Assembly (NCBI GenBank): GCA_037074705.1
Contig: CM073595.1
Coordinates: 26,255,501 to 26,319,500 of the forward strand
DNA length: 64,000 nt
Direction: 5' to 3'
Origin: Zhengitettix transpicula
Lineage: Eukaryota > Arthropoda > Insecta > Orthoptera > Tetrigidae
Below, piece by piece: positions 1 to 11,290 of this stretch; the stretch's first letter is position 1; each line of letters starts with the position of its first letter. A program made the position numbers and the translations under genes. The notes under the pieces are model-generated. The model was given only the letters and a program-made list of their open reading frames with translations. It made no database searches and was not told the DNA's origin.

Positions 1-1870
1 AAGTATCTTTATCCCGTAAAACTTTCCTTTGAATTCCTCCACCTGATCTTTCTTTATGTTAATTCCATATACACTAACACCCCACTGTAATCTTGGTGTT
101 CTCATCCCTATTTCAGTAACATTCACTAAAAAGTAGTCACTACCATAGTTGGGTCATCTCCAGGGTCTCCTAAGCTACTTGAAATGCCTCTCCGTTGTGA
201 GAGTTTGTTTGTAATGTTTTTTTAATCTCTGTGGGGGAAGAAAATAAAAGTTGTTGTTCACAAAAAACATTTACAGAAGAGACAAACATTATACTGATGT
301 TAGGCACCAATTTAGATGTTAGAAGTCTAAATATGAGTTCCTTTTAACAGGTTCATGTGGACTTTGTCACTATGAGCAGTGGCATATTTTGACACTACAA
401 CCAGCTGTCCTGTAATTTACCAAAAACCTGTGCTTTTCTTTTCTTGTGGTACAGATGGTCAGCTCCTGTCATTTCTCCCACATTCAAGTTCGTCAAACCC
501 TTCACATAGCTCACTCAAGATGACTGTTTTATTTCTGGGTTGCCTTGCCTTTTAAGTACTCACCTGCCTTTGAAATTTCTACCTGCTAAGCTTTCTATTT
601 TCTCCATGCAAGACGTCCGGAGAAACAGCTGTACATCTGGCCGTACTACACTCCTGTCCATACTATGATGGCAACATCCAAATATTCCTGCTTTAAATAT
701 ATAAATTTAAACAAGCACTCCTCTTGTATGTATTACTCTTTATATACATACACAATAGCTCAATGTGATTTTTTTGATAATTAATCCTAGCAGTTTCCAT
801 GAACCCAAATTAATTCTTTGGTTTGGAAAACATTAAGAGACAGGTTACTTCTACCAACAACAGATGTACTTTCAATTCTGTCATGCTGTGAGTACTTCCA
901 ACACACTACACTTTCTTTATCTGCTCTTCTTAAAGTTAAAGTCACTAGATGGTTATAAAAGTCATCCCACTGCTTCTTCCTTTTTCACTGACTGGTTTGA
1001 TATAAACCAGACTCATTTTCTCATTAATCATGAAGCCAGTTTCTGGTCCACTGTACAAAAATTTGAGATCTTTACCAATTCTCATTTTTCCTTGAAATAT
1101 AATAATGTTTAATCCATAATTTTGTTTCTTGATCAATTTAATTAATACCATTAGATCTTAGGAATGTTGACTTATTACAGGTCACAATCTATATTTTGTA
1201 TAACATACCTTTGGCAATGATGAACATAATGTTGATTAAGAAAAGATATGAAATATATATAACGCAAAATATATTTTCAATTACAAAAAATATTTTTATT
1301 TAATGCATAATATTTTCAGTTGAAATTAACTACCATATTAACTTGTTTTGCTACACTGTTGTGTTAGATTTCTTGTTTATGGGAATAATTTTTTCATAAA
1401 TAATATTTTTTGTACCAAAATAAATATCTTCCTCGATTCACACACTTTGCTTACAGACTATGTTGACAATGCAAGTAATTGTCCAATCATAGCAAAGTGT
1501 CAATTGTATGGGTCTAATGAGTTGGAAGCAATTATTTCTGACTGGGATTAAATCCAACCTAGTGACAATGAACAAGAAAAGGTAATCCATTGTGGCTATT
1601 CTTAGAAGAATCTTTTTCAAAGTATGCACATATTGATACGGATGTAATTCACTGACTGCTTGATGGTAAACTGAAGATTTTCCTGGTGTAGATGGTGGAC
1701 AATATTTGGTGAACTTTCCTGGCTGGAATCCTGGGAGAGTGTAAAGTCTATTATTCATGTTTATACTACCCCATATTTTCATTCAATTTTTGGGTAAAAT
1801 ATGTGCACAATATAAATGAGTAAATATGGAAAGAAGTGAGTTTATACATAGTAATGCCTTTGTTTTTCAG
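1..1870. other. COG2 upstream intron, AT-rich
   Basis: This stretch precedes the first recognisable COG2 exon and is read as intron. Apart from the dispersed repeat at 455-745 I see no coding exon with matching splice signals. Short open frames at 864-1112 and 1348-1782 have no recognisable similarity and no splice context. COG2 residues upstream of the first visible exon must be encoded left of the window or in an exon I failed to see. Confidence 0.55.
455..745. repeat. Dispersed repeat, copy 1
   Basis: This segment aligns by eye with 30890-31195 in the same orientation. Shared blocks include 'TTCAAGTTC(G/A)TCAAA', 'TTTTAAGT(A/G)CTC', 'AGAAA(C/T)(A/G)G(C/T)TGTACATCTGG'-like text and 'ATTTAAACA'. 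Both copies lie in introns (COG2 and GALK2). The family is not recognised and no protein is supported. Confidence 0.6.
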
Positions 1871-1937
1871 GTTTTTGAAGTTGTGCTTGCAAATTCTCTC
1901 AAGATATGTGAAGTGGGTGGAGGAAGTTAGTTCAGAT
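1871..1937 (+). CDS. COG2: COG2 exon a
   Basis: The acceptor is TTTTTCAG and the donor is GTAAGT. The exon starts with one base completing a codon from an unseen upstream exon and encodes 'FLKLCLQILSRYVKWVEEV..', matching the helical segment before the variable middle linker of COG2. It ends in phase 0. Confidence 0.85.
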
Positions 1938-4900
1938 GTAAGTTAACATGCTCAAATACCCAGCAAAATGCCTGTGTTTTCAATGAGTTATTGATATGAT
2001 TAACAGTTTTGTAAGACTCCATTAAATGTTGTCAATATAATAGGACAAATATTGTTTGTAGCCACTATTTATCCCACAGATTTATTATTTATTTAATATG
2101 AAGATCTTTTTTTGTTTTGTGTATGTACTTACAATATTTTCTTTATCATATCAATTTTTCAAGTATTCATAGTATTCTTTAATGTCATTTCAGAACTGGT
2201 GGAATGAGTTCAACAATTCTGTTTCAAAGAATCATCAAGATAAAATTACACATTTGATGTTTCTATGCTCTGATGCTACAAATATGAGTGCAAAGTTGAA
2301 TGAAATTAACAGTATAGCATCTGAGAAAATGGGAAAAATTTCTAGTCAGTCTTTGCAGTTGATTCAAAGTAAGTTTATATCTCAGTTTGCTTGATCAAAT
2401 TTTTATTTTCTGAAATTACATATAAACTCAGGAAGCAGTTTACAGTAACTAGTTGGTCCAACAAAAATATTCCTCAAAAAGCAAATTTATTTTGTGAATA
2501 CTATGCAATATAACATTGTAACGAACTACCGTAATGAAATTTGTTACACTGTTGGAATTATTGAGGAACATCAAATATAATTTTCTGCAGTAATTTTCTT
2601 TTGATCACTTTATTTACTAGATCTCCACTTAAAACCTCTATGCCCAAGGCACTATGAAAAGATCTGATTGAGCAGTTCTGTATTTGAAACTGGAATTTGG
2701 TGGTGAATGATTTCTTTGCTAAATTATTTCAATATCTACAAATATTGCTGTGATCTATAAATTGGGTACAACAACCACAATTGACATTTGTTGTATGGAT
2801 CACCAGTTCTGTCAAAAATATATGCCCTCACACCTCCACTTTTCCAAATCCTGACTTGGAAATCTTCAGATGGATTGAAGATGATGCAATACATTCAATT
2901 TGCATAACAGAGGATTTTGGTGATTTATACATCTTAGTATATTAATGTTAATTACAAAAAATATTGTTTGAACATTACATTTAGTTTTGTTAAATAAAAA
3001 AGTTTCAATAATGTAATTGTTAAAGGACAAAACACTTTTACAACATTAATTGTTAGTTTGTATTCCACAATATTAACCTTCGGTAGCTTGCACATAAATT
3101 TAGGGAGAATTGTTTCCCCTTAATTTGAAGAACCTTGATAATAATTGTTTCAATAGTGTGAATTTCTGCTTAAATTTCAGAGACTTTAAGCAATACGAAT
3201 TAGTCACACTTAGTGTCACTTCACTTTTTGTAACAATTGTTACACGTTTATTTGAACTCTTTTCTGTTCGACATTGTGACACCAATTTTCAATCTTGGGC
3301 AAGTCATGAACTCTCTCTGTATGTACGTACTACTAAAATTTGCACTTATTATTTTTATATTATTTTGAATTTTCAGGTAGATTTGTAGCTACTATGGGTT
3401 TTTCGTTTTGTTTAATGGTACCCTTAGTACTCAACCTTCTCTTATTGATACAGCAAGTCTTGCAGACTTTACAGACCATTTATACCTGACTACTTCAGTC
3501 AATACCAACATGTTATTTGCAAGTAATTACTATATATTTTTGTACATTCTATGTTTGGTCTCAACTCCATGATATGGTGGCTATTCCTTGTCACATGTAT
3601 TATTAAAGTGTCTCACAATATAGCTGGTGAAGGAATGATTTGCTACAGTAGTTTATTTTCACTTTGCAGTGAACTTAAATGTATTTGTGGAAAATGTGAA
3701 GACTATACGCAACACCCTGGGTGCTGCCATTGTGAGAGAGTTGACAGTGGCTTCATTACATCACTTGCGTGAAGTAAGTGACATCCCACGTCTGTACAGG
3801 CGCACCAACAGGGAGAAACCATCCAAACCATGCTACTATGTGAGCCGTGTACTTCGGGAACCCAGTCAATTCTGTGTCAGGATGAAATCTTCTCTGCCTA
3901 TAGAACTTGTCTCTTCCTGGATCAATGCGGCCTTTAGTCACCTCACCCAACAGTCAGTACCACAAATCATTCCCCAGGATACAGCATTAGCGTAACTTGA
4001 CTGCTACTCAAATAATTGGCAAGTGAAAATTAGGGGAGAAAATATATTTGATACTAACAGGTGATTTTTTATAAATTGCTCACATCACCATAATATGAAA
4101 TCTTTGGGAAAAGTGAAGCAACATACACTAACAGGTATGTACCTCCATTAATTCTTATATGGGGCAATGGCACCTGGATTTGTCTCACCATCCTTTGATT
4201 AATTAAACAACCACCTAAATGAAAAGAAAAGTTGCACATCGTTAAATAGAATTGTTTCTTGGTCAATATTGGGTAGTCTCCAACAATGGGAGGTAATGTT
4301 TTATGAAAATTTGGATTGAGATTGGAATGGATAGTAACGTCAATTTGTTTTATTATTGTGAAAGACTGCTCAATTATATTGAGTTTTTCTTTCCCTATTT
4401 GGTCATTGAGTTTATTTTACACCAGTTAAACCAAGTATAGTGATGCAGATAATTGCCATTCCAGAGCCCAACCATTAGTTACGAAAGTGCTGTTCCTAGG
4501 TTCTGACCCTTTTCTCTCCTGTCAGATGTATTATTTGATAATATATATTTTACTTCTATCTTTACAGATACTTTACAGCTGTTAATGATGTGCTGGATTC
4601 TATAAAGAAGACTGAAGAAAGCTTGAGGCGGCTGAAGAAAATTCGAGACCGAACAGAAACTTATAGTGAATCTTCAGGCATGGATGATAATGAAAAGATG
4701 AAGTACCAGCTCAAACTAGATGTGGAAGCGTATTCCTCTGAGGTGCCACCTTTTTCATAAATAAATTTTTATACAATTTTGCATTTCATTTATGCTTTAT
4801 TGATAGCTTAGAATTATGAGTTCTAGTTTGTTGTGAGTTTGTAATAGCATAAATATTTTTTTAAAAAATGAGGATTTATTTGTCTTTAATTAATCCATAC

Positions 4901-5435
4901 TTTATTTTCACTTTAATGGCTTTAGTTTGATTTTAGTACACATGGTGTTTTGATATATAGTCACTATATAATAAAATCAGCTGTTTTTGTCCACATCCAA
5001 AATTTGGTTTCCATTTGTCATGGTGACATCACTTTTTTTACAGTAACGGATGTCAATTTTACTTATTTCTAGATGGAAATTTTCATAAGTGACTTTCAGC
5101 ATTTTATCTGGTTAGTTTGTTGATCACTAAACAGTATCAAAATATAAGTTGACACAATTTTTTCTGTGGGAAGAAAATGTTAATTAATAAGCATCTTAGA
5201 TTCTAAATAATTCTAATCACAACTTAATTAATGACATGCTCTCATCCTCTTCATTTTCAATCTGAATTAAGATTCTTTAAAACTACCATCAGTGTTAAAT
5301 TGTTTAATCACATTTATCATTCTTTTGAATGTTTTATTTGTTTGTTCCTAGATAAAGCAACTTGGTTTTCATCTATCTGATATAGAGAAAATGGCTGAAC
5401 TTTTGGAGTTGGTTAAGAGTGAACAACACCTGTGA
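1871..5435 (+). CDS. COG2: COG2, conserved oligomeric Golgi complex subunit 2, C-terminal part
   Basis: COG2 is a subunit of lobe A of the COG complex, the multisubunit tether that captures retrograde vesicles at the Golgi and maintains glycosylation enzymes there. Five exons are visible: 1871-1937, 2194-2368, 3670-3952, 4568-4742 and 5352-5435. All junctions are GT-AG and the phases match. The protein shows family hallmarks in order: 'LCLQILSRYV', then 'DIPRLYRRTNRE', then 'YFTAVNDVLDSIKKTEESL', then the C-terminal 'QLGFHLSDIEKMAEL'. These correspond to the last third of animal COG2. The N-terminal two thirds lie left of the window. The gene ends in TGA and has a polyadenylation signal 115 bp on. 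Identification rests on remembered family sequence and is strong; individual splice sites are predictions. Confidence 0.92.
2194..2368 (+). CDS. COG2: COG2 exon b
   Basis: The acceptor is ATTTCAG and the donor is GTAAGT. The exon encodes 58 residues beginning 'NWWNEFNNSV' and leaves one base (A). The sequence is poorly conserved, as expected for this part of COG2, so the call rests mainly on phase continuity with both neighbouring exons. Confidence 0.75.
3670..3952 (+). CDS. COG2: COG2 exon c
   Basis: The acceptor is TTTGCAG. The first two bases complete the codon left by exon b. It contains the diagnostic 'DIPRLYRRTNRE' motif of COG2. The donor is taken as ACA|GTCAGT because it leaves the two-base phase the next exon needs; the nearby GTACCA site does not fit. 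Confidence 0.9.
4568..4742 (+). CDS. COG2: COG2 exon d
   Basis: The acceptor is TTTACAG and the donor GAG|GTGCCA. It encodes 'YFTAVNDVLDSIKKTEESL' followed by a basic stretch and 'DDNEKMKYQLKLDVE', which is the conserved coiled C-terminal region of COG2. Confidence 0.9.
5352..5435 (+). CDS. COG2: COG2 terminal exon
   Basis: The acceptor is TTCCTAG. It encodes 27 residues, 'IKQLGFHLSDIEKMAELLEL' and seven more, then TGA. This matches the end of animal COG2, where a conserved Q-x-LG segment closes the protein. Confidence 0.9.
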   Translation: MKQLGFHLSDIEKMAELLELVKSEQHL

Positions 5436-5549
5436 CTGACTGATGTATAGAATTTAAGGAAAAGTACCTAAAATAAGCTCATAATCTGGGCATTATTTTT
5501 GTTCACAAGTTTTTCATGTTAAATTATTAGTTCATTTGTGTATATATGT

Positions 5550-5555
5550 AATAAA
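5550..5555 (+). terminator. COG2 polyadenylation signal
   Basis: An AATAAA hexamer lies 115 bp after the COG2 stop codon in an AT-rich 3' UTR, followed by GT-rich sequence. It is the nearest consensus signal. Confidence 0.6.
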
Positions 5556-7060
5556 TATATATGGATAAGAGTGGTGGTTGTCATTACTTTGGTCCAAAAT
5601 CTGTGATGCCAGTTTTTAGGTTATTCTGTTCATGTCCAGTTCATATGACCAGACTTCAGGACTTTTTGTTTCGCAACAAACAGAGTTGAAATTTGTTGGG
5701 ATAATGAAATTTACTAAATTAATTGATTAATATCTGTGCTTATTGCCAGGAGATTGTAACTAACTATTTCTGATGCCAGGAATAAAAATGACTCAGTTTA
5801 GTGTACTTCTGTACAGGTACCAACCCCCTCCCCATGGTCAGCCAGATTCAGTAAGATCATGTCGCCTGTGTGTTTATTCCATTCACATCGTGGCAACGTC
5901 AAACTTGGCTCCACTTCCTCAATCTGTGACACCCGCCTTCATTTGTGGTACTTGCCATACTGAAAAAAAAACAACTACACAAGCAGCAAATATCAATGTT
6001 TTGGAAATTTGACATTAAAAGGTACAATTTTCTATGGAAGACACTTTCTCGACATAATGATCTACAAGTAGCCAGAAAGGAAATACAGGAAGCCAACTTG
6101 TACAGGCCTATACTTAAATGCCCACAACTTTCACCACCCAGCCCTAAAACTTACAGTGCTGACTACTTTATTTCACAGAGCTGGCTCATCTATAGGAAAC
6201 GTTCTTGCAGAATGACTGCACGAGATGGCAAATTTTGAAAGCTAACATGTCAAATGTAAGAAGAAGAAAAAACAGCTTTTAGGACCACAGCCTTACCATT
6301 TGCAGATCAGACAACACTAAAAATCGTCATGATCCTAAGAAGAATATAAAGACAATTTTAATGCAACAAATGAAATTTAAGAATATGCTTATGTTGGTGA
6401 AAGATAAAAAGTGGGGTATATGAAATACCATATCCTTGCAGTCTTAAATATATTGGCCAAGCCATCCACATTCCCTTTGGGGCAACCTTGGGCACGTAAT
6501 GCTGACCAAGCTTGTGCGGGGAACTTGTACCTCCAGGCGTTCTGGGTCCCTGGTTTCTCCTCCAGGGATACAAAAGCCCAGCTTGGTGTGGCACTCCCAT
6601 GTCCCATCCGACACACATTGGAGTCTGTCTCGAGGGAGTAATGGTTTAACAGATAAAAATTTTCTTCTGCCCTCCCTGGGTAGCCAGACCCAGTCCGCAG
6701 AGTTTAGGAAACCAGGTACCTCCTTCCCTTGAACGGTTCGAAAAAATCAGCTTCAGTATTTATTGATCGTCCAAAAGACTGTTAGTGTTGGTTGGCTTTT
6801 TCCCATAGCACTTTGATGTTGACTATAAATTTTTTCGTAGCTTTGCGCGTAAGGCCATCTAGAATTTTTCGAATTTAAATAGTTTTACTTCCATTTGGTA
6901 TGTATTGGAAATATACTTGTATTCTTTTGCCAGGCTGTACACCAAGAATTAAAATAAAATGATTCTGTCATGTTGACAGAATTTGAAAGGATAAGAATAA
7001 TTGACTAGTGATTCTTCTTTGAAAATTTCTGAGTGCTGTGTTCCAACGCTACAAAACGAA
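5556..7060. other. Intergenic, with an unclassified GC-richer block
   Basis: No gene is recognised here. A block at about 6470-6725 is clearly more GC-rich than its surroundings and looks like an inserted repeat, with open frames on both strands that resemble no family I know. The rest is AT-rich spacer. Confidence 0.4.
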
Positions 7061-7079
7061 AATTCAAATTAGCCTATTT

Positions 7080-7330
7080 TCTGAAATCGAACACAGTAAT
7101 ATCACTTTCAAATTCCACAATCTCCAACATCTGACACTCAGAAAATATCAGTTAATTTCTCTCAATTTCGTGATTCCGAATAGCCAGGACGCTAATTCCA
7201 GTTCCTACTGATCTATGATATAAACCCAGTAGTACCTACCCGAGCTGTCACTCAGAACGGAGAATACCGTCGACAGCTGCCTCCCAGGACAGGACTGATC
7301 GAAGTAGGTCCAGAGTGATACGAAAACTCA
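7080..7330 (+). repeat. Dispersed repeat, likely LINE tail
   Basis: This matches 10650-10790 in the same orientation. Both contain 'CAACATCT', 'TTAATTTCTCTCAA', 'CGTGATTCCGAA', 'CTAATTCCAGTTCCTA' and 'AGTAGTACCT'. In the second copy this follows directly on a LINE reverse-transcriptase end, so it is probably that LINE's 3' region. Confidence 0.55.
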
Positions 7331-7364
7331 CGTGTCTGTGCTCTGAACTGATGCTCCTTGTTCC

Positions 7365-7415
7365 CTGAAGACGAACAGAGATAATAACTGTGCGATCCGT
7401 CGGTTTCTTTCGTTG
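7365..7415 (+). repeat. Decayed hammerhead-like repeat module
   Basis: 'CCCTGAAGACGAACAGAG' is followed by degraded sequence. It resembles the better preserved modules at 38491-38525 and, on the minus strand, 59595-59633. The second stem arm and GAAAC core are not intact here. Confidence 0.4.
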
Positions 7416-7444
7416 ATACAACTTTCCTAATTAGTCATATATAT

Positions 7445-8324
7445 TGTAATAATCAATTAGATTTAATTAACTTATAAGAATAAATAACAACAGATTGAGC
7501 TTAAAAGGAATTTATTATTGTTGATAATTTTTACTATTTACAAAACCTATTTTCATGCCGAATTTCATCCTTTTAAACAAATACTTTAATTTTCATTTAT
7601 TAATTCGCGGCATTTTTGAACATACAATTCTTATATCATTCTTATATGGGTTTGATAATTAGAACAAAATCAATGTATAAACTGACAATTAACAATTCAA
7701 AATATGAAAAATTAAGCGAAAATAAGTGGAAAGAAAGCTGAACGAAATCTGACTACCCTTTTAATTATCGTTTACAAAATTTGTATCAAAGTTTTGGTTA
7801 CTCACGGACCGTCTTGTCTGGTACCAGATCTTTCTCTTGAACACTACCACACTTTAATTTTAATATCAGGCCTTGGGTTTTCACTGATTCTGCACTTCAC
7901 TTTAAAATTTGGCACGATTGGCTGTATTTCGTTGACTGTTCCGCTTCACAATAATTTACCAATGTTCTCCTGGAACAAATCCTCAACGAAGATTTTGGAA
8001 AGTTCTATTCTGACAAAACTGCTATTACTTTCCAATATTTACGATACAATACTTCCGTGAATGTTTTACTTTGTATTAATTCACAACTTTAACTGGTAAT
8101 ACATTAACGACGTCTAGTCTCTGCTTTCAAGTTTTATTTGTTCTGTCACTTGCAATGTTTCGCCGCCAACTGGTCTTTCGCCAAGCGCATACTCAGTTCG
8201 CTAAGCGCGGTCTCCATTGTTAAACAAAGGGAAAACCCGCCTTCATTGTCGCCTTTACGCATTCGTACCGCTAACAATTTAATTATATTAAAAACAATTA
8301 ATATACTGTTTAATTGGCATTACA
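7445..8324 (-). mobile_element. Solo LTR (copy a)
   Basis: On the minus strand the element runs from TGTAATGCC to ATTACA, the ends shared by all copies of this LTR family in the window. It carries the family's 'TATCAAACC' and 'GGTACCAGA' blocks in reverse complement. It is flanked on both sides by ATATAT, compatible with a target duplication but uninformative in AT-rich DNA. No primer-binding site is attached, so it is an ordinary solo LTR. Confidence 0.75.
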
Positions 8325-8332
8325 ATATATAT

Positions 8333-9271
8333 TGTAATACCAATTAAGGAGGCCATTAATGACTTTAATTATGATGAATTGTTTAGCGGCACCGATCTCA
8401 AAGACAACAATGGAAAAACATAGACTAGCTTTGTCGCGAACTGCGCGCATTGTACGGGAACGTATGTTGGTGGCAGTTGGTCGTTGTGGTCTGGATTGTA
8501 CAGAGGTCAGACATCGTCGAGCAGTAAAAATAAAGTTGGAGAATAGAAGCGGTCGGCGGTGAAAACGTTGCTGAGAACGGTCTTTATAAAATTGAGCAGA
8601 GTAAAACATTCACCGAGATATTGCAACGTGAATATTGTAAAGTAATACCAGTTTCGTCAAAATAGAACTTTGTACAATCATCGTGGAGGAATTGTTGCGG
8701 AATAACATTTGTGAATTATTACGGAGCAGAGCAGTCATCGAAATAAAGTCAAGTTTGTCAAAATAAACAAGTGATGTGTAGAATCTGTGATTAATGGCCT
8801 TTTAAGTGTAAAAAAAATAGTGTACCCAAGCCCCGAAAACTAAGTCTGATACCAGCCGGACATTTGTAAGTACAAACCAAACTAATTAAATTCTGTAAAC
8901 GATAGTTGAAGCTATTAGTCAGATTTCGTTCTTTTCATTTTGTTAGATTTCGTATTCCGTTCGTCTCAATTTGGTTTCGAATTGTTAATTATTTAATTGA
9001 TTTTTTTATTGTTCTTACTTATCAAGCCCAGTTAAAGCCCCTGAGAAGAAGAGTTATTAATTTTGATTGTTTGTGTATTATATAAAAGATTGTTTTTAAT
9101 TTGAACGCCACAAATTATAAATAAAATATTAGATTGTTAATTTTGTAATTATTGAATTCGGCGTGCCAACCAAGAGCAAATTATTTGTAAAAACTAAATA
9201 AATTTAAAGCTTTCTTTTAATCTTAATCATTTTTAATTATTTTTTATATTAGTTTCCTTTTAATCATTACA
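8333..9271 (+). mobile_element. LTR (copy b), followed by primer-binding site
   Basis: The LTR begins TGTAATACCAATTAAGG and ends AATCATTACA, and is about 939 bp long. It is closely similar to copy g at 59812. An AATAAA in the last quarter, downstream of the shared 'CTTATCAAGCCCAG' motif, is a plausible LTR polyadenylation signal. It lies head to head with copy a, only eight bases apart. Confidence 0.8.
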
Positions 9272-9274
9272 ATT

Positions 9275-9292
9275 TGGCGCCCAACGTGGGGC
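9275..9292 (+). other. Retrotransposon primer-binding site, tRNA-Lys type
   Basis: TGGCGCCCAACGTGGGGC lies three bases after the LTR end. It is the classic complement of the 3' end of tRNA-Lys (Lys1,2 class), used by retroviruses and several insect Ty3/gypsy elements. All 18 positions fit. This fixes the orientation and shows that the preceding block is a 5' LTR. Confidence 0.88.
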
Positions 9293-9323
9293 TCTTCATT
9301 CATTTAATCTTTTAATCATTAGA
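9293..9323 (+). mobile_element. Post-PBS stub of LTR unit b
   Basis: Only about 31 bp follow the primer-binding site before the unit ends in AATCATTAGA and the flanking ATATAT begins. No gag, pol or second LTR follows. Similar stubs follow the primer-binding sites of copies c, e, f and g. Confidence 0.6.
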
Positions 9324-9330
9324 ATATATG

Positions 9331-10402
9331 CGTAATACCAATTAAACAGGCTATTAATTGTTTTTAATAATTGAATTGTTGGCGGTACGAATGCGTAAAG
9401 GCGACAATGAAGGCGGGGTTTTTTCCCCTTTGTTTAACAATGGAGACCTCGCGCTTAGAGAACTGAGTGTGCGCTTGGAGAACGGCAGTCTGGAATTGGC
9501 GATGAAAGGTAGTCTAAAGTCTGCGTACGAGAGATGAAACACTTAAAAGTCGACGGGGAGATATAATACAGTTCAGTTCACCTAGAGCAACAAACAGTAA
9601 AGTCTGCAGATATAAAGTACGAATGGCGAGATCCTGTGTTTTTACATGAAAGCAAGCAAATATTTTTACGGAGAGATTTACATAATAATTTGCACACGGT
9701 GAAGCAAATGGTTGCTTCACGCTGATTGAACAACTTTCGCATAGAGGAGACTGGCATCCACTAGCTGACCAAAGGGGGCGGATCATCCAAGGTTCCAGAT
9801 AGCAGAGGACGAGTATATCAATCGTGTGTGTTAAAAATTTCAATGAAGTGTAGAGTCAGTGTAAAAATGGCTTTTTAGTGTGGTAGTTTACAAGATACAA
9901 GAGAGAGATCTGGTACCAGACAGACATTCCGTGAGTAACAAAACTTTTATTCAAATTTGTAAACGATAATTAAAAAGGTAGTCAGATTTTGCTTAGTTTC
10001 CGTTTCATTCAGTTTTCTTTTCATTTATCTTTATATTGTTTTGGGTTAACTTTTTATATTTGAATTGTTAATTGTCAGTTTATACATTGCTTTTGTTCTA
10101 ATTATCAAACCCAGTAGTGACCCTGAGATATAGAGAGCCGACGTATATGATTGTAATGATATAAGAACTGTATTTTCATAAATGCCACGAATTAATAAAT
10201 GAAAAATTAAAGTATTTGTAAAAAACTGGATGAAATTCGGCGTGCAAAATAGGTCTTATACAATGTAAATTTATCAACAATAAATTTTTAAATATAAATA
10301 AATTTTCGTTAATTGATTCATTAATTAACCCTAACAAGGTGTTATTACATTTATGGCTTCAACAACGTGGGGCAAATTAAACGTTAACCTGTGTTTATTA
10401 CA
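9331..10402 (+). mobile_element. LTR unit c (LTR, degenerate PBS, stub)
   Basis: The unit starts CGTAATACCAATTAAAC (first T mutated). The LTR ends at ATTACA, 10344-10349. A degraded primer-binding site follows at 10354-10372 (TGGCTTCAACAACGTGGGG), then a 30-bp stub ending in ATTACA at 10397-10402 and ATATAT. It carries 'TATCAAACCCAG', 'ACCCTGAGA', a downstream AATAAA, and 'CTGGTACCAGACAGACATT'. There is no coding capacity. Confidence 0.75.
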
Positions 10403-10421
10403 ATATATTATTATTATTACC

Positions 10422-10680
10422 TTAAAACCATACGCAGGAACACCAGACTCGCCTGCCAATTTTCACATCAATCGTATACAAGTAATCCAAAACAGATCAC
10501 TAAGTTTGATAACAGATGGTTATGTACGCAACTCCGTTATACACACAGACCTATGTATAAGTAGCGTGGCAGACACCATCAAAATTGTTTACAATAGGCT
10601 GCAATTATCAGTTATAACCACCCAAAGGAACTAATTCACGACCTCACTAGAAACCTTCCAACATCTATTTTCAGTGATTT
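10422..10680 (+). pseudogene. LINE reverse transcriptase C-terminal fragment (Jockey-like)
   Basis: The translation includes 'NRIQVIQNRSLSLITDGYVR' and 'NSVIHTDLCISSVADTI', the pattern found just after the reverse-transcriptase thumb of Jockey-superfamily non-LTR retrotransposons ('..LQ..QNK.LR.I..a..yvRN..IH.DL.i..v.d.i'). The frame stops at 10632, but the adjacent frame continues the expected 'ELIHDLTRNLP' text, so a frameshift is present. The fragment begins just after LTR unit c, which probably inserted into it or replaced its 5' part. It is not functional. Confidence 0.75.
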
Positions 10681-11290
10681 AATTTCTCTCAACGCAGCTC
10701 GTGATTCCGAAAAGTTAGGACTCTAATTCCAGTTCCTATCGACCCATTTTAAAATCCTAGTAGTACCTTTCCACACACTCGGATACTCTATGTCTGACAA
10801 AATGAAAAAGTCCGTAGGATGTAATGGAGATGTAAAGAAGACATCGACCACTTAAGACTGTGCTATAGTTAACGCCGTGAGTTAAGTCGGCCCCGTGCGA
10901 AATTATTTCATGAAGCTATTACAAATATTTTGAAGCGTGGTCGCCACGGAAACTCTCCAAGATAAGATTTCCAGCGTGAACCAGCAGGAATCTTCTTCGG
11001 AAACAAGCGAGCGAGACGGATGAAGATTCGGAATAGTACGACCTAGACGTGATTACTTATGAACAATCTGAATTTTTTTTATTTATATTCACGTAACTGT
11101 ATTATAAATTGTTTGATATACGTTTACAGAAAATTATTTTATTTAATTTTTTTGATATTTTTCAATACCAAATTTGTTATACTTGTACACCTGAGAAGTT
11201 CCAGAACAGGAACGAAACGTTGTATTATTTTTTATTACATTTTTCTGACGTGTTGGCCGTTTTATTAATTTATTGAAATAATAAGTGTCA
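10680..11290 (+). repeat. LINE tail and Penelope-like repeat remnants
   Basis: 10650-10790 repeats the block at 7080-7330. The remainder up to the hammerhead-like module at 11191 resembles no gene. AT-rich text before the module is similar in character to that before the module at 36642. Confidence 0.45.
11191..11220 (+). repeat. Hammerhead-like module (CTGAGA, stem, GAAAC)
   Basis: CTGAGAA is followed by a perfect 5-bp stem, GTTCC (11198-11202) with GGAAC (11209-11213), around a six-base loop, then GAAACGT. The arrangement is that of the core and stem II of a hammerhead ribozyme, with one core base changed. Related modules occur elsewhere in the window. Confidence 0.5.

Noticed and set aside
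1348..1782. Overlapping open frames on both strands upstream of COG2
   Set aside because: I could not match them to COG2 or a transposase, and no splice sites give phase continuity with the next exon.
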